Positions 19,069 through 30,990 are shown, counted from the first letter of the stretch. The stretch: 64,000 bases of DNA from Yponomeuta sedellus (GCA_934045075.1 OW203740.1:17745878-17809877); one strand, 5' to 3'. Translations and numbers: made by a program. The notes: generated by a model not told the origin, from the sequence alone.

Positions 19069-21316
19069 TGCGCCGAGCCACTCTGCGCCCTGGACGGTCT
19101 CTTTTAAGGTAGCGATTCCTCTGGCATGGAGCGGGCTCGTCTCTCTTTTGTAGGACTTTCGACTCTACGGTACTTGGTAATTAAGGTGACTTGAATGATT
19201 GGAGTGAGTGAGCGGGCTGTTTGTCGCCATTGTAAGGAGCTGTTTCGCTCCTCTGATATCTGCTTTACAGTAGGAAGAGATATGGTGATCCATGGAGGGA
19301 ACTTGGGGTGATTAAATACTCTTTTTCTCTCACTGTCTTTGAGTGAGGGATGTCCTAAGCCTGAATATTAGGTCTCGCCTTCAACTTTGCAATACTTTCT
19401 ATCTTTCAAGTTTACCTACGAATACTAAAAAATAGCTTATCTCTTTATCCTAAAAAAATTGTAATCTACGGAGGTTAATGGTAATGTTACAGACTATTTT
19501 GTTTACTTAGGATTTTGGCCGTCTTGCAACACTTAGGGGCCTTTACACACCACGTTCTTTTTATACGCGACGCGTCTTTTTCATGAGTGCTCTGCACGTT
19601 ATCAACGCGTATTAGTAGATTACAGACGCAATGATCGTGTTCAAAGATTACAACGTGCCGGTTGCCGAGCATTTCCGATTGCTTTCTACGCGCGTCGTAA
19701 GCGCGTTTAATGAACTTCGTGTGCAAACTACCTTAAGTGATATTTAGGTGTTGCAAGGCAGCCTTACAAGGTAGGTTAGCTATAGCAATACTGGCCAGTA
19801 AAGTGTCTTAGAATACACAGTAGAGAGACAGAATTCACTCCAGAGCGATCAATGTACGTGAAAATGTATGTTGTGTCGGCCAGCGCCTAAAAAAGGAAAT
19901 TAAATAAGATATACGTGACGCACCGATCTAATGTAAACTTAATAACTCAATGAAAACACACACTCTACTCTTTGAATTTTGCCATTTTCAAACTTATATT
20001 TGTTTGTGTAAAATTTTGTATTTGATATTTAATACCGTGAATTTGGTGAATATAACTACAGGGTGGCAAGAGATAGTTATGTTAATGAATTCAGAGTCTG
20101 ATGAAAATCGGCACAGCTCTAATTATGTTAGCCGGTAGTAGTCAAGTGTATCTTGTGTTGGTCCTCTATACCAAATAGATTACTGAGGTCACTGATCGTG
20201 CCTAGCGTTATTTCTTGTTCCCGTGGTTATATTTACCTTTGTTTTCGGTTAAGTGATAGTTTTTTTAATCCTTGACCTCGATTTTGATATTTTCTAAAGG
20301 ACCTCTTAAAATTCTACTGGCCTATCGTAATGTGAAGTCCAGCAATAATAGTGTAAATATAATAGATAGTATTGAATAGAAAAACGGTTACATTTTTTCT
20401 TAAGCTTTGTATAGCTGTTACGGTTATAGTAGAGGAAAGCACACGGAATGTATGAGAGTTGCTGCAGATAAAAATAAATCGGAAAATGTGAAAAGACTGA
20501 ATGCTGTTACGATATTTATCAAATGCCCGATGTCGGTTGACAGCGATCGAAGAAACGTGCAAAAATTATATCATTAAAATCACATAGAATATTATTATTA
20601 TTATATTTGATGAGCTAGTTGTAAAACTACCATGTTGTATATTTAAATTAAAATTACAATTTAAAACATCTTACATTGTTTTTATTTCATTCGTCACGAT
20701 TAGTCCACATTACTTGACAACTGAATTCCTGAATCGAGGTTTGATCGTGCTTGCAACTGAGAATAAACTAATAAATAAATATAGCCGTATATATGAGACT
20801 ATTCATAGAAACTATTCTCAAGGCTATAATCTATTTATCTCCAATTCTAAGCACGATTAAACCTCTATATGTGTCCTCTTAATCTTAAAATAAAAGCAAG
20901 TAAAACCCAGCCTACCCTACTGCAGTGGATGAGAAAAACTAAATTTTCCAGTCCAGAGTTGCAGCAGAATTAGGCTATAATTTTTTTTTTGGCAGGTTCC
21001 TCTGGATTTGAGTTCACACTAACTGATGAACATCCAATAATTCATATTTATCTGCATCTGAAGAGTGTTATAATGAATTAAGTTTTTGTAAATAAGACTG
21101 CTAGCATCTATGTAATACGTGATGCTTACAGGCATCACCTTTGGATCGAAGTGGAAATAAGAGAGATGGACGGGCCAAGCCCGGTCTTCCAAAACTCCAA
21201 AGTCAATGCGTTTTATCTTGGTTTTATCCCACCGCTGATACAGGCGTACGAGTCCTCGCAGTCAGCACACGGTTCTACCGCTGCTGTCTTCGGGCAAAAA
21301 AAGGTTTTACATACAC
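19069..21316. other. ORP 3' UTR and AT-rich intergenic DNA
   Basis: No exon-like ORF with splice sites was found. Possible poly(A) signals occur (for example AATAAA near 20468 and 20776) but none is decisive. 19548-19735 is an isolated GC-richer block beginning GGGGCCTTTACACACCAC, possibly a MITE. 20732-20862 forms an imperfect hairpin, listed separately. Confidence 0.5.
20732..20862. other. Long imperfect hairpin
   Basis: GAGGTTTGATCGTGCTT on the left pairs with AAGCACGATTAAACCTC on the right. The pairing continues more weakly to AATATAGCC/GGCTATAATC around a loop of about 35 bases. It could be a MITE relic or a pri-miRNA-like fold. Confidence 0.5.
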
Positions 21317-21715
21317 ATGTTTAGTATTTTCTAAGGTTTACACGAGCAGTAGACATAATTAAAACTGTTTTTGTACGGATTTATGCTCGTTTATTACATT
21401 TTTACAATTTTCCGACGTTTCGGCACTTTTTCAGGTGCCGCGAAGACCGTTTCTTCCCTAGAATGATACGCGAGGCAATAGAGATCCGCTGGCATCCAAA
21501 TTTTAATAGATATCGTGTTTGGAACATACCGGTAGCATGGGAACCAGTGCTTAAGTGCATGAGACCCCCTTGCTAGAAGTGTGACTGTAAAGTTAAATTT
21601 TAATTTCAATAATCAGTATTTTTAAGGTCATGTAAAGTAATTAGTTTATAAATTTAATTTTAACTTCAATTACTAATAATCAATATTGTTGACTTTATAT
21701 AAAAAATAATTGGAC
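21317..21715. mobile_element. TTTTCTAAGG/ACGTTTCGGC MITE family, long copy
   Basis: TTTTCTAAGGTTTACACGAG, TAATTAAAACTG, TTTACAATTTTCCGACGTTT and AGGTGCCG, plus the distal ATTACTAATAATCAATATTG block, match 58335-58630. The interior between them is different. Confidence 0.65.
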
Positions 21716-22315
21716 TACGTTATGTAAGATCGAATCAAGCGACAAAATCGAAAAAAATAAGTAATGAATGCAGTTCGATTCTACGCATGATAAACTAGGT
21801 ATTCAGCTATTTTTGTCGTCAAAAATCACTTCTAGTGTCTTATAATAAGGCGTTGAATCAAGCGCCAGATCAAACTTTGTAAGAACCTGCGCACCAATTT
21901 GTTACGTATTAAAGAATTGTGCGCGAGGATTATGTTATTTTCAATCATTTTTAAAACGCAATATCGAATCGCAAGCCAAAAATGGCATTTAATTCGTAAA
22001 TGCATATCATCAACTATACAATATTTCACTCGATTGAGTGAAATATCGGCTTTTGATTTGTTAGTGCAATTTCATGATTACGGGCGAGTGGCGGCGCGGG
22101 CGGGTGGCGAAGCATCATTATCGCGTCATAAGCTCCTCCGGAAGAATGTTTTGGCTATTTGTCTATCATATTCAATAATTAGAGCTTTAGAAGTTGGTTT
22201 ATTTTTAGAAAGTTTCTTTTAAATGTTACTGGATCCACATTAGAAAGGAAGATATTTTTTAATTTAGTTAAGTATAAACGATGAAGAATAGAGTTTTATA
22301 AGCTTGTTTTATGCT

Positions 22316-25010
22316 GTATAGTGTCGGCCTAGAGAATAGCACCAACCCAAATTCTTCCCGCGGGTGTCATTGGGCTAATCACCGGGCTACCTCAGGCTGC
22401 CACAAATAACTGACCCTGGCAACGTTCAACGGACGCACTCTGAGGCTTGACCATAATCTAGCGCAGTTGGAAGTGTAGCTAGAGAAGATTAAATGACATG
22501 TTCTACGGCTATGTGAAGTCCATAGAGAGGGGGAGGAAGCCGTAATTGTAGACTCTGGCCATCTTCTCTTCTTTCGCGAGGGTGATAAAACATACCAGGG
22601 TGGCAAGGGTGGCCAAGGTTTCCTAGTCACTAAGGCCCTTTCTAACAACATTGAAGTCATTCAGGTTTACGCACCGACCTCGACACACTCAGATGATGAA
22701 TTGGAAGATATGTACGAAGACATATCCAAAGCCCTACATAATACCACAAAAACTCACTTCAACGTTGTTATGGGGGACTTTAATGGCAAGGTGGGAACCC
22801 AGAGTGGCAACGAGTCCCGAATAGACCCGCATGGTTATGAAGTCAGGAATCACTTACTTGGGAAAGAGGAAGTATTCTTGATTAACTCTTTCTTCAAGAA
22901 ACAGCCTAAATGGAAGTGGACATGGCAAAGCCCCGATACTGTGACAAAAAATGAGATCGACTTCATCGTGACGGATAGCAAGCATATATTGATGTCTCAG
23001 TGATCAACAGGTTCCGATCACCGACTTCTCCGAGGTTCCCTGAATATCAACTTGAAGCTTAAGAGAAACCGTCTGATGAAGTCCACGCTCCCACCTAACC
23101 CAATCCAAATCATGGCAGTACCGAGAAGTTCCAGCAGCTTCTCGGGGATAGATTTGTTGCCTAGGAGCCCACCGACGACGCTGACGAGACCCTACACAAT
23201 CAGGTCGAAACTCCGAGGGACGAGAGCATCAAGCTTTGCAAAACGCAGCGGACTAGCAGGAAATCCAAACTTTCGGCGGACCCTCGGGTTGCTGACAAAG
23301 TCTTCTCGGAGAAGACTCGCGTAGTTTGAAAATGAAAGTTTTCAACCAGTGCGTCCTACCAGTAATAACTACGGAGCCGAGACATGGACACTCACGAAAG
23401 GGCTGATCATCCAGTTCAAAGCGCTCAGCGAGCTATGGAGAGAGCTGCCTGCCGTCCTAACTTAAACAACCGTAACTCGATTTTTGTCAAAAATGAGTTA
23501 AGACTTGATTTGGAATCAGCGTGATGAGAACTATAATGTTCTCTTTGACGTATTTTTGGTAAAACCGACACAAAAGGAGATAGTGTTAATCATAAGCGCC
23601 GTAACTGTCTATTTTGATGGCACGTTCCTAGATATGACAACCGTAAGACACCTTACGGTACTTATTCTTAACGTTATTGTATGAGCTTGATCATGCATCA
23701 ATAATATATCCTAAATATAAACACCGTAAGTTATTGTACGGTAGTTATCTTTAATCTTAATTCTGTCTGTTGGTCAATGTATATGTTTAAATTTATGAGC
23801 TAAAAGTTCCTATTTACATTATTTAAAGCATGTTAAGTCTCAAAGAATGATCTTTTGGTAAATATTTTAAAGACTGAAAAGTGCGACTGATAAATTTAAT
23901 AAATAGTTATTACATTTTTTAAGGTACCTAGGTAAACTTTTTGTTTTTTCTAAAGCACTAACCCGTCCTAGGAATGAATTAAATTTATTAAGGAAATTAA
24001 AACGCTCGAGACGAGTTCAAGTCCTGTCTCAAGCGGTTTTTGTAATTTCCTCTATAAATTTAAGTAGGTAAGATTTTTTTGTTACTTTAAATTTTATTCT
24101 TCATTTTAAATACTTAGGTATAACGATCTCATTTAATTTAACATTGTGTAGGTTCGCAAGAGTGAAACTCTGAAAAGTGCCATTTATAATTACTGAAAGC
24201 ATAGTAAGAAGTTTATGTTATTTCAAATTTACTTTTTTAATAAATACGTACGAGTACATGTTCATTATTTAAATTGTGGTTTTATATATTAGCCATTAAT
24301 TACTATATACTAACAAGTATTTTTACGAAGCATTTAATTGAGTGTTTAGTTAGTTACCGCTTTTGTGTCTAGTAAAGCTTCATTTCTAGACATAAAAACC
24401 GTAACTACGTTATATACGGCGCTCATGCTTAGGCAAAGCACATTATCAAATTAAATTTCACTAGCCATAAAGCTTATTTGCTAAATTGAAAGAAAAGTGT
24501 TATTATTACCACTATGTAAAATACACAATCTTAAAGGGAAATATTAATACTACAGATAAAATTAATTAAAAGTAGACATTTTTTAAAACTGCGACACTAA
24601 TAACAAATTTTCGAAAAAAAACTTTATGGCGCGAAATCTCGGAACTATACTTTTGGTAGTTACGGTTGTTTAAATTAGGACGGCAGAGCTATGCTCGGGA
24701 GTTTCTCTGAAGGATAGGATTCGTAACGAATGCATCCGACAGAGAACCAAAGTTATCGACATAGCTCAGAGAATTAGCGAGCTGAAGTGGCAGTGGGCTG
24801 GCCATATCTCGCGAAGAACCGACAAACGTTGGGGTAAACGTGTTCTTGAGTGGAGACTCGGCAAACGTGGTGTAGGACGCCCTTCCACCAGGTGGTAGGA
24901 CGAAAAACTGCCGGCAGATGCTGGATGCAGCAAGCTGAAGACAGGGCGCGATGGCGCTCATTAGGGGAGGGCTACGTCCAGCAAGGGACTAACATATAGC
25001 CAGAAGAAGC
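22316..25010 (+). mobile_element. RTE-type LINE, decayed and interrupted
   Basis: Starts GTGTCGGCCTAGAGAATAGC. The endonuclease is recognisable: VIQVYAPTSTHSDDELEDMY, FNVVMGDFNGKVGTQ, KWKWTWQSPDTVTKNEIDFI. The reverse-transcriptase core is mostly deleted (about 23000-23330, out of frame). The C-terminal part resumes at 23310-23446 and 24691-24960 ([20 protein letters not shown], then [17 protein letters not shown]) with the usual tail. The 23451-24684 insert splits the C-terminal part. Confidence 0.8.
23451..24684. mobile_element. Inverted-repeat DNA element of unassigned superfamily
   Basis: Ends GCCGTCCTAACTTAAACAAC and, read inward from the right, GCCGTCCTAATTTAAACAAC, both continuing into CGTAACT, give inverted repeats of about 27 bases. 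AGAGCT occurs on both sides (23441-23446, 24685-24690). Because the host is a LINE with a known sequence, the insertion point is exact except for four bases (GCCT) at the left. No ORF longer than about 60 codons. Interior rich in CCGTAA/TTACGG motifs. Confidence 0.75.
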
Positions 25011-25599
25011 AGCTTGTTTTTATTTTTTAATTTTGGAAGCATTTTTTGTTTGTATTATTGACCTGTAATAGTATCAAAATTTATGATATGATAACAAAAT
25101 ACCTACCTAAAAATTACATGATTATCAATATATTTTACAAATAGTAAATATTTTGTTTTAAAGTAACAACTAATAAATTCGTTCAAATAGGTAACTATCG
25201 TAATCAGTGGCACATTTGTTTTAGTGACTAGTTACCTACTTTGTATTAAAATATGTGGATTTAATCTTATCGCGCATTTTATTTCGCCCTATACAACTTG
25301 CACTAAAGAATCAAACGTCAGTAATCGTTGCATAGTACGTTTTTGCAAATAAAATTTGTCTGAATCGAGCGTTAATACAATAACGAATTAAGCGGAAAAA
25401 CGGCTATTTTTTTAAAAGTAAATTACATTCCACAATATTTTCTTAACTGACATGAACTATATACACAGTTAGACCTTCAGAGTAAAAATTATGCTCTTAA
25501 CTTAAAATATGTAGGCACAGCGACTATTTTAAATTTGAAATCTTTGAAGCCCGTTTTCTCATTTCTAACAAAGTGTCGGTTGATCTCTTCTTACATAAC
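25011..25599. other. Intergenic AT-rich DNA, nothing identified
   Basis: No ORF, repeat match or palindrome beyond simple A/T runs was recognised. Confidence 0.4.
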
Positions 25600-25815
25600 A
25601 CCGTCCAATTGGTTTGCCTATTTTGGAACGTAACTTCTTAACTTTTGAAATTTTTGCCGAGGGTAGTATAAACTAACCGTTAATGCTTTCTAAAAGACGC
25701 CCGTCACCTCAGTCATCCGGGACCACGGCACTTGAAAAAGTGCCGAAACGTCGGAAAATTGTAAAAATGTAATAAACGAGCATAAATCCGTATAAAAACA
25801 GTTTTAATCATACAC
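25600..25815. mobile_element. TTTTCTAAGG/ACGTTTCGGC MITE family, reversed copy
   Basis: GCCGAGGGTAGTATAAACTA, GCACTTGAAAAAGTGCCGAA, ACGTCGGAAAATTGTAAAAA and CGAGCATAAATCCGTATAAA are the complement of the 58335 copy. Confidence 0.7.
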
Positions 25816-25845
25816 ATGTTGTTTATAAAAACACACAGAATATTC

Positions 25846-25955
25846 AGTCGGATAGCCAGAGGTCGCGGGTTCGAGTCCCGGCATGGGTGGAATTTTTAGC
25901 CTCTAAATAGGTTTTTAAAATTGTCCTTAGCACGGGTTAGTGCATTAAAAAAAAT
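25846..25955 (+). mobile_element. Family B SINE, 5'-truncated
   Basis: GGATAGCCAGAGGTCGCGGG then TTCGAGTCCCGGCATGGGTG (B box), TTAGCCTCTAAATAGG and the terminal CCTTAGCACGGGTTAGTGCA. Confidence 0.75.
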
Positions 25956-27240
25956 ATGATCAGTCGGCGTTTTTTTATAAACAACACCGTAACAGAGTTA
26001 TTATAACAGCACATTTTAAAACATTTCTCATTGTGTAGTTTGACGAAATCATAGATATAAACTGCCCTGCCTTTGAGGAGTCTTGTTTCTACAATAAAAT
26101 CGGAACAATTTAAATCACCTTATAGGGATGGGTACCTAATCAGGGATTGTACCTTCCTATATTCGACTCGAAGATAATAAAATTTTCTACTCAAACAATT
26201 CCAGTTGCAGTCTTGTAGTCTATTGCTTCTACTGAGAAGTGAGAACGTGGCCTATCATAAAGTAAGCTAATTGAAGAAGATTGAAAAATTAGCGACTTTG
26301 GTTCGTTGGGCGTTGCGTGGCCGAGTCTTCCTATTTTTTATTCAGTCGACTTTGCGTATACAAAAATTTTTCATAGTAAACCATGTTCTATGAAACAGAC
26401 CTTTGAGCCATACAGAAAATCTCTTTCTGATTTGTTGTTTGTGATTACTTGTATTAGGTGGGCCATTTTCGTTTTTACTCTGTAATAGCCTTGGGTAACT
26501 CAAGAGCCAGATATGAGTTCTCAGTATTAATAATGTACTCTATGGTGGACACACAACTCCCTCGCCGTCAAGTGTAACAGTCATTGTATAAATGTTACAA
26601 TTTTATTAATATTTTTTGATTATTTCAATTGCTATTTTTATAGAGAATAAATTATGAATGAATAAACCTTACGTTTATTAATCGATTAATTCATAATTTA
26701 TCACGTGGCAGTGTATTCTTCAAATATTCGTTTCCGGTCGACTGATGTTTTCTAACTGTAGTGGGGAGGTATTGAAAGAAGGTGTCAGTCGATTTGAGAG
26801 GCAGTCTTGTTCAAAGATTACTATAGTCTTGTTCGAAACGTCGTTGAGGTTAGATCATAACCGGAAACTCTGTCCGATTACAGTGTGATTTTGAATCTAT
26901 AATAAGTGAACAGTGTGATTGTGAATCTATAATAAGTGAACGATCAAAGTGAATATATAAGAAGTGATACCAGTAATTCGGTCTTTTATTGGAGAAATCC
27001 TTCTGGAGGCTACACAAGTGTGTCCCATTCATATCCCAGAGATGTCAACTATATCTGGCTCCCTCACACATTCTCTCTACCTCAGTATTCTGAGCTCTCA
27101 ACTCAGTACGGTAGTCATCTCCTGCTACTTTATCCAGCTCACACACAATGCGCGAGAGCGAGATCAACATCGGTTACATTCGGCCGCATTTTTCGTCGTA
27201 ACCAACGAGCGATGAGAGAAAGTTCACCAAAAAAAACGTG
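25956..27240. other. Intergenic; possible LTR-retroelement relic
   Basis: 26572 begins TGTAACAGTCATTGTATAAA, and 26653-26700 holds an inverted repeat (ATAAATTATGAAT/ATTCATAATTTAT). 26882-26940 has a direct duplication of about 30 bases (CAGTGTGATTTTGAATCTAT and a near-copy). 26980-27200 lacks strong coding signs. A solo LTR with leader is possible but unproven. Confidence 0.3.
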
Positions 27241-27422
27241 ATCTGGATAAAGTAGGGAATAGATAAACTAGACTTGACTCACCAGTTGTGTCTCCTGTTT
27301 CCACAAGCACATAGTTGATTGGACGTCGTATGAGCTAAGACACAAGTGGTAAGCGAGATAATTATGATAGAGATATAGTGTATCTCGATGAGCAGATATG
27401 AGATAGGTGCAACAACTCCTTC

Positions 27423-28398
27423 TAAAGCCCGCAGTACACAATGGCCCATGCTGGGCCAGCATGGGCCATTGCTCGCCACGATCACTTGCTGTTTCCACAA
27501 TGGCTCGTGGCTGTCACTGCGTGGCTCATTTCTGGCAAACCACTTGTGATGGACGTGGAAGTAGTTGCGGCCGCAGCTATATATTTATTTATTTATTTAC
27601 AAGTATTACAGAAAAACAACTTAACCCAAATATAACAAATTAACTTAAATTATTTAAAAGGATGTACTAAACGTCAAATACTGCGCCCAGATCATCATCA
27701 TACTTATTTTACTAAGTTGGTAGTGGTTATATACTCTTTGGAAGTATGTACAACAACAAAGTTATGGCGTTAAAAAATGGCGCAAAATTACGGGCTCGGA
27801 TTGATTTAGATCAAAAAACACAATGGCAATGGCGCCGAGCAGTGGGCCAGCATGGGCCATTGTGTACTGGCCGCCTATGGACACTACCCAAGTCTATATT
27901 ATGCGGCCAGTACACATTGGCCCATGATGGCCCACTGCTCGCCATTGCCAAATTTGCCAATGTGTACCTACTCGGGGTAATGGTGTGCAGTGGCGGACAA
28001 TTGCCTATCGTGGTCGTGGCGCGCAATCGGACAGTTGTCTTTTTTTTGGGCACACTTCAAAGGATCGTGGCGTATCGTGGCCCATCCCTGATTACACAGT
28101 GGCACATCGTTCAGTCAATTGACCTTCAAGTTTTTTGATTTATATCTATCTGAGCCCGCAATTTTGCGCCATTTTTTTAATAACTTTCTTGTTGTACATA
28201 CTGTAATACTTGTAAATAAATGAAATAAATAAATAGTAAATAAATAGCTGCGGCCGCAACTACTTCCACGTCCATCGCAAGTGGTTTGCCAGACAGAAAT
28301 GAGCCACGCGCCATTGTGAGAACAGCAAGTGATCGTGGCCTACAATTGGCAATGGCGAGCAGTGGGCCATCATGGGCCATTGTGTACTGCGGGCTTTA
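27423..28398. mobile_element. Fold-back element, about 976 bp
   Basis: Starts TAAAGCCCGCAGTACACAAT and ends with its complement. Arms of about 185-205 bases (27423-27608, 28190-28398) include GCGGCCGCAGCTAT and its complement. Inner arms (27744-27825, 28128-28190) and a central palindrome (27835-27957, with repeated CATGGGCCAT motifs) fold further. Two asymmetric pieces, 27609-27743 and 27960-28125, interrupt the pairing. No credible ORF. Confidence 0.8.
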
Positions 28399-28921
28399 AA
28401 TATCTATAATCAGCCCACATCAACCCAAGTTTTCCTGTCTAATTTGTGAAGTGATGAAGTCTACTCGGTAAAAATAAGGAAATACATAGTGATGTGATAA
28501 ACCGTACATAACCGTAGAAATATAACAGCCAAAACTTTCAAATCGAATGAATCGAATCTATACGAACTGACCACAAAATATCGCGGATGACATCATTCGC
28601 TTTATTCGCTTAGCTAGTCAGTCATAGAAAGTAGTCTCTATTTAATCTGTGTCAAGTAGTCATCCCCAGCCTAGCGCAAGTAGGAACTTTGAAATTTTTG
28701 TTCGCATTTAGCCCCGTTTTAATGGCGGACATATTTTTGTCTCACTCTTTAATACTACTTACTCTTTCTTTGTTGTCAATGTCAAACTGAAAACATAACA
28801 AATATGGCGGAACGCGGCACATAATAGAACGTTATCTAGTTAATTTTTTTGTGTTTTAAGTTTGTTCAATATCTAGCTGTGTGTATCTTGTTGTACAGTG
28901 TTTAGTGATTTTCTTTTAATA
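28399..28921 (+). promoter_or_regulatory. Upstream region of the THAP gene
   Basis: No repeat was recognised. Two ATGGCGG motifs (28722 and 28804, the second in AATATGGCGGAACGC) lie 120-200 bases before the start codon at 28922, in a T-rich leader. This is the natural place for the promoter, but no TATA box or initiator can be named with confidence. Confidence 0.35.
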
Positions 28922-29031
28922 ATGGCATTGATCGGATGGTGTCGAACTTGTGCCATTTGTAAAATAAGATGCAGCCGGTCAAAGGGTACCAAAAGAAAGT
29001 GTATGGGTAAATTTCCCAGGGATGAAGACCG
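28922..29031 (+). CDS. THAP gene exon 1
   Basis: ATG in a T-rich leader, donor GTAAGT. Carries the first cysteines of the zinc finger (CRTCAICKIRC region) and KFPRDEDR, the usual position of the F-P step. The last codon is split and completed to arginine by exon 2. Confidence 0.7.
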
Positions 29032-30761
29032 GTAAGTATTTCTGGCTACAGTTTTTGTCATCTTGCACAAGAGCAAGATCATAAATTATGTTAAATAACG
29101 TAATTAATATACTATGAGAAAATACTATGTTTCAATGTCATAGTGATGTGCCATACACATATTCAATATCGATAAAAAAATATCTGATAAGTACCTTGGT
29201 CAGAATTACTACTCAGTGTACGACGGGTGAATTGCTGTAAGCCATAACAATGTTTCAACGATGCACTATTAGTGGCTGCATTGAATGTTGTTGTTTTTTT
29301 TTTAGATGCAGACAATGGGTGAAAATTGTGGAAGATCTTATATCGTATATCCCCATCGAAAAACTCCACCAACATAAATATGTTTGTAGAGATCATTTCC
29401 GGCCGAAAGATTTTTACAACGATTTTAAAAGGAAGCCGATTAAAGAAATGGTGAGTTGTGTTATAAACTTATAATGTAACACTTACTACATTTCATGAAT
29501 AATTATGTAATAAAACACAAAATACGCCTTGCTTTACGTCGAACATTTGAATTTATTTTGCTCCGTCATTTAGAACGCAATATTATTATTAAGTCTTAAT
29601 ACATAAATGACATACTTTGATAAACATTTTTTTACAGGGCTGTATCTTCTCTGCTCATAAATGCGCCTCCTCTTCCTGATTACTTACTAGCTGAGTTTCC
29701 TTACCACGTAGCCACGTCGCATCACTTGAAACTGGTTAGTGATTGGAATTACTAAAATATTTTTTTACTAATTTTTAACTTAAAATATTTTTAAAAACCT
29801 ATTGAGAGGCTAATTTTTTTTTAAATTTGTTCCTTAGCACGGGTTAGTGCATTAAAATAAAAATACTATAATTAAAATATTTTTTTATAAAAATGTATTT
29901 GATAGTTACATAGTCAATTATGCAGTTATGTGGTAAACAGGAAAAAACTATTTTTTTTTTCGGACTATTCTTGCAATTGTTTATTTTCAGATTCAGCTAT
30001 ACAAAAACCTATTAGTTGTCGAGCTTCACAAAACAACTCTGGTACGTAGACTTTTCATGTATCGCTGAAGTTTTTTGTAACTAGAGTTTGTTTACTTTGA
30101 TAAATTACAAAGTGTTATCATTTTCAGCACCTTGTACAGCGGCCAAAATATCAGCTGTTGCTATTGGTCCAATAGGGTTTGACCACAATTATTGTGGCCT
30201 GGAATCTCAGCATATTTATCAGAACTATCCCGGTAAGTAGCATAGTTTACCAACAAATGAATAATCAATAACGACTCAACTTAACTTTTTTTGACGATTT
30301 CAGCACCTGAATCCAAACCACCGATTGATGAAGTTCGCTCAGATTGGACACCTCTAATCAAAAACCAAATAGCTGCTGAAATGAATTCAATAGACCTTGA
30401 CTACAATTATTGTGATTTGATAATCAATAATAAAATACTAATTTCATTTGTCGTTTTATTGAAAACATTGATTTTTATTAATTTCATTTGGCTAACTGCG
30501 GAGCCCCTGGATGAAAATTTATCGATATCGATAAATGTAGTACCAATGAAAGTGGACGTCCCTAATGCACAGATAAGTTGTTATGTTGGTAGCACTTTTG
30601 ACATTGCATTTTTGCTCTATTGGTTGGTATTGCTAACGGGGCTAAACTCATTACAAAAGCTTATAGGGAGGTCCCGTCTCTTATTTATATGCTCTGTGGT
30701 CATCCCTTGTTTTCATGAAATGTCATACTATTGGAAACGTGAAGTGAAAATGTATTGTTAA
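28922..30761 (+). CDS. THAP-domain protein (six putative exons, frame conflict)
   Basis: THAP domains are C2CH zinc fingers that bind DNA in the nucleus. Exon 1 (28922-29031) gives MALIGWCRTCAICKIRCSRS and ends KFPRDEDR. Exon 2 (29306-29450) gives CRQWVKIVEDL, then KYVCRDHFRPKDFYNDF, the conserved W and the C-x2-H pair with the F-x-P-x-DF tail. Exons 4-6 (29991-30041, 30128-30232, 30304-30761) join in phase 1 throughout, and AATAAA follows at 30762. Exon 3 (29638-29734) has the right length but is open only in the +1 frame, where it reads AVSSLL, resembling the AVPxxF motif that should follow. In the spliced frame it has two stops. Either a sequence error, an unusual splice or early pseudogenisation. 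The end of exon 6 is hydrophobic and uncertain. Confidence 0.6.
29306..29450 (+). CDS. THAP gene exon 2
   Basis: Acceptor after an eleven-T tract; donor GTGAGT. Encodes CRQWVKIVEDLISYIP, then HKYVCRDHFRPKDFYNDF. Ends in phase 0. Strongest evidence for the THAP assignment. Confidence 0.75.
30304..30761 (+). CDS. THAP gene putative last exon
   Basis: Acceptor TTTCAG. The first two bases complete an alanine codon started in the preceding exon. Reads ESKPPIDEVRSDWTPLIKNQ and then two hydrophobic stretches to TAA at 30759. The second half may not be coding, since a hydrophobic tail is unusual after a THAP domain. Confidence 0.5.
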
Positions 30762-30767
30762 TAAATT
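30762..30767 (+). terminator. Poly(A) signal of the THAP gene
   Basis: AATAAA overlaps the TAA stop by adjacency and lies 113 bases before the RCHY1 start codon. So the THAP transcript end and the RCHY1 promoter must share this short spacer. Confidence 0.5.
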
Positions 30768-30879
30768 ACGGGATAATTAGATCTAATCAATGTGTATCCG
30801 TTGCTAATAGAGAACTTATCCATGGTGCCGCCGTCATAGCTCTGTCATTGACTCTATAAGCTGTTAATTTTCGCGCAAA

Positions 30880-30990
30880 ATGTCATCAGAAGGCGAAGAA
30901 ATCGAGATTGTAAAAGAGCCAGATGCTCTTGCTGAAACTCCTGAAAAACGCATCGGATGTGCTCACTACAAACGGCGCGCCAAGTTTGTG
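30880..30990 (+). CDS. RCHY1: RCHY1 exon 1
   Basis: ATG at 30880 in GCGCAAAATG. Acidic N-terminus [16 protein letters not shown], then the start of the CHY finger [14 protein letters not shown]; donor GTAAGA, phase 0. It continues into CCNKFYMC only after a 13.5-kb intron. The family match across this junction supports the assignment. Confidence 0.88.

Noticed and set aside
26936..27241. + strand ORF of about 100 codons
   Set aside because: Two frames are open at once and neither has recognisable domains; lies in a possible LTR relic.
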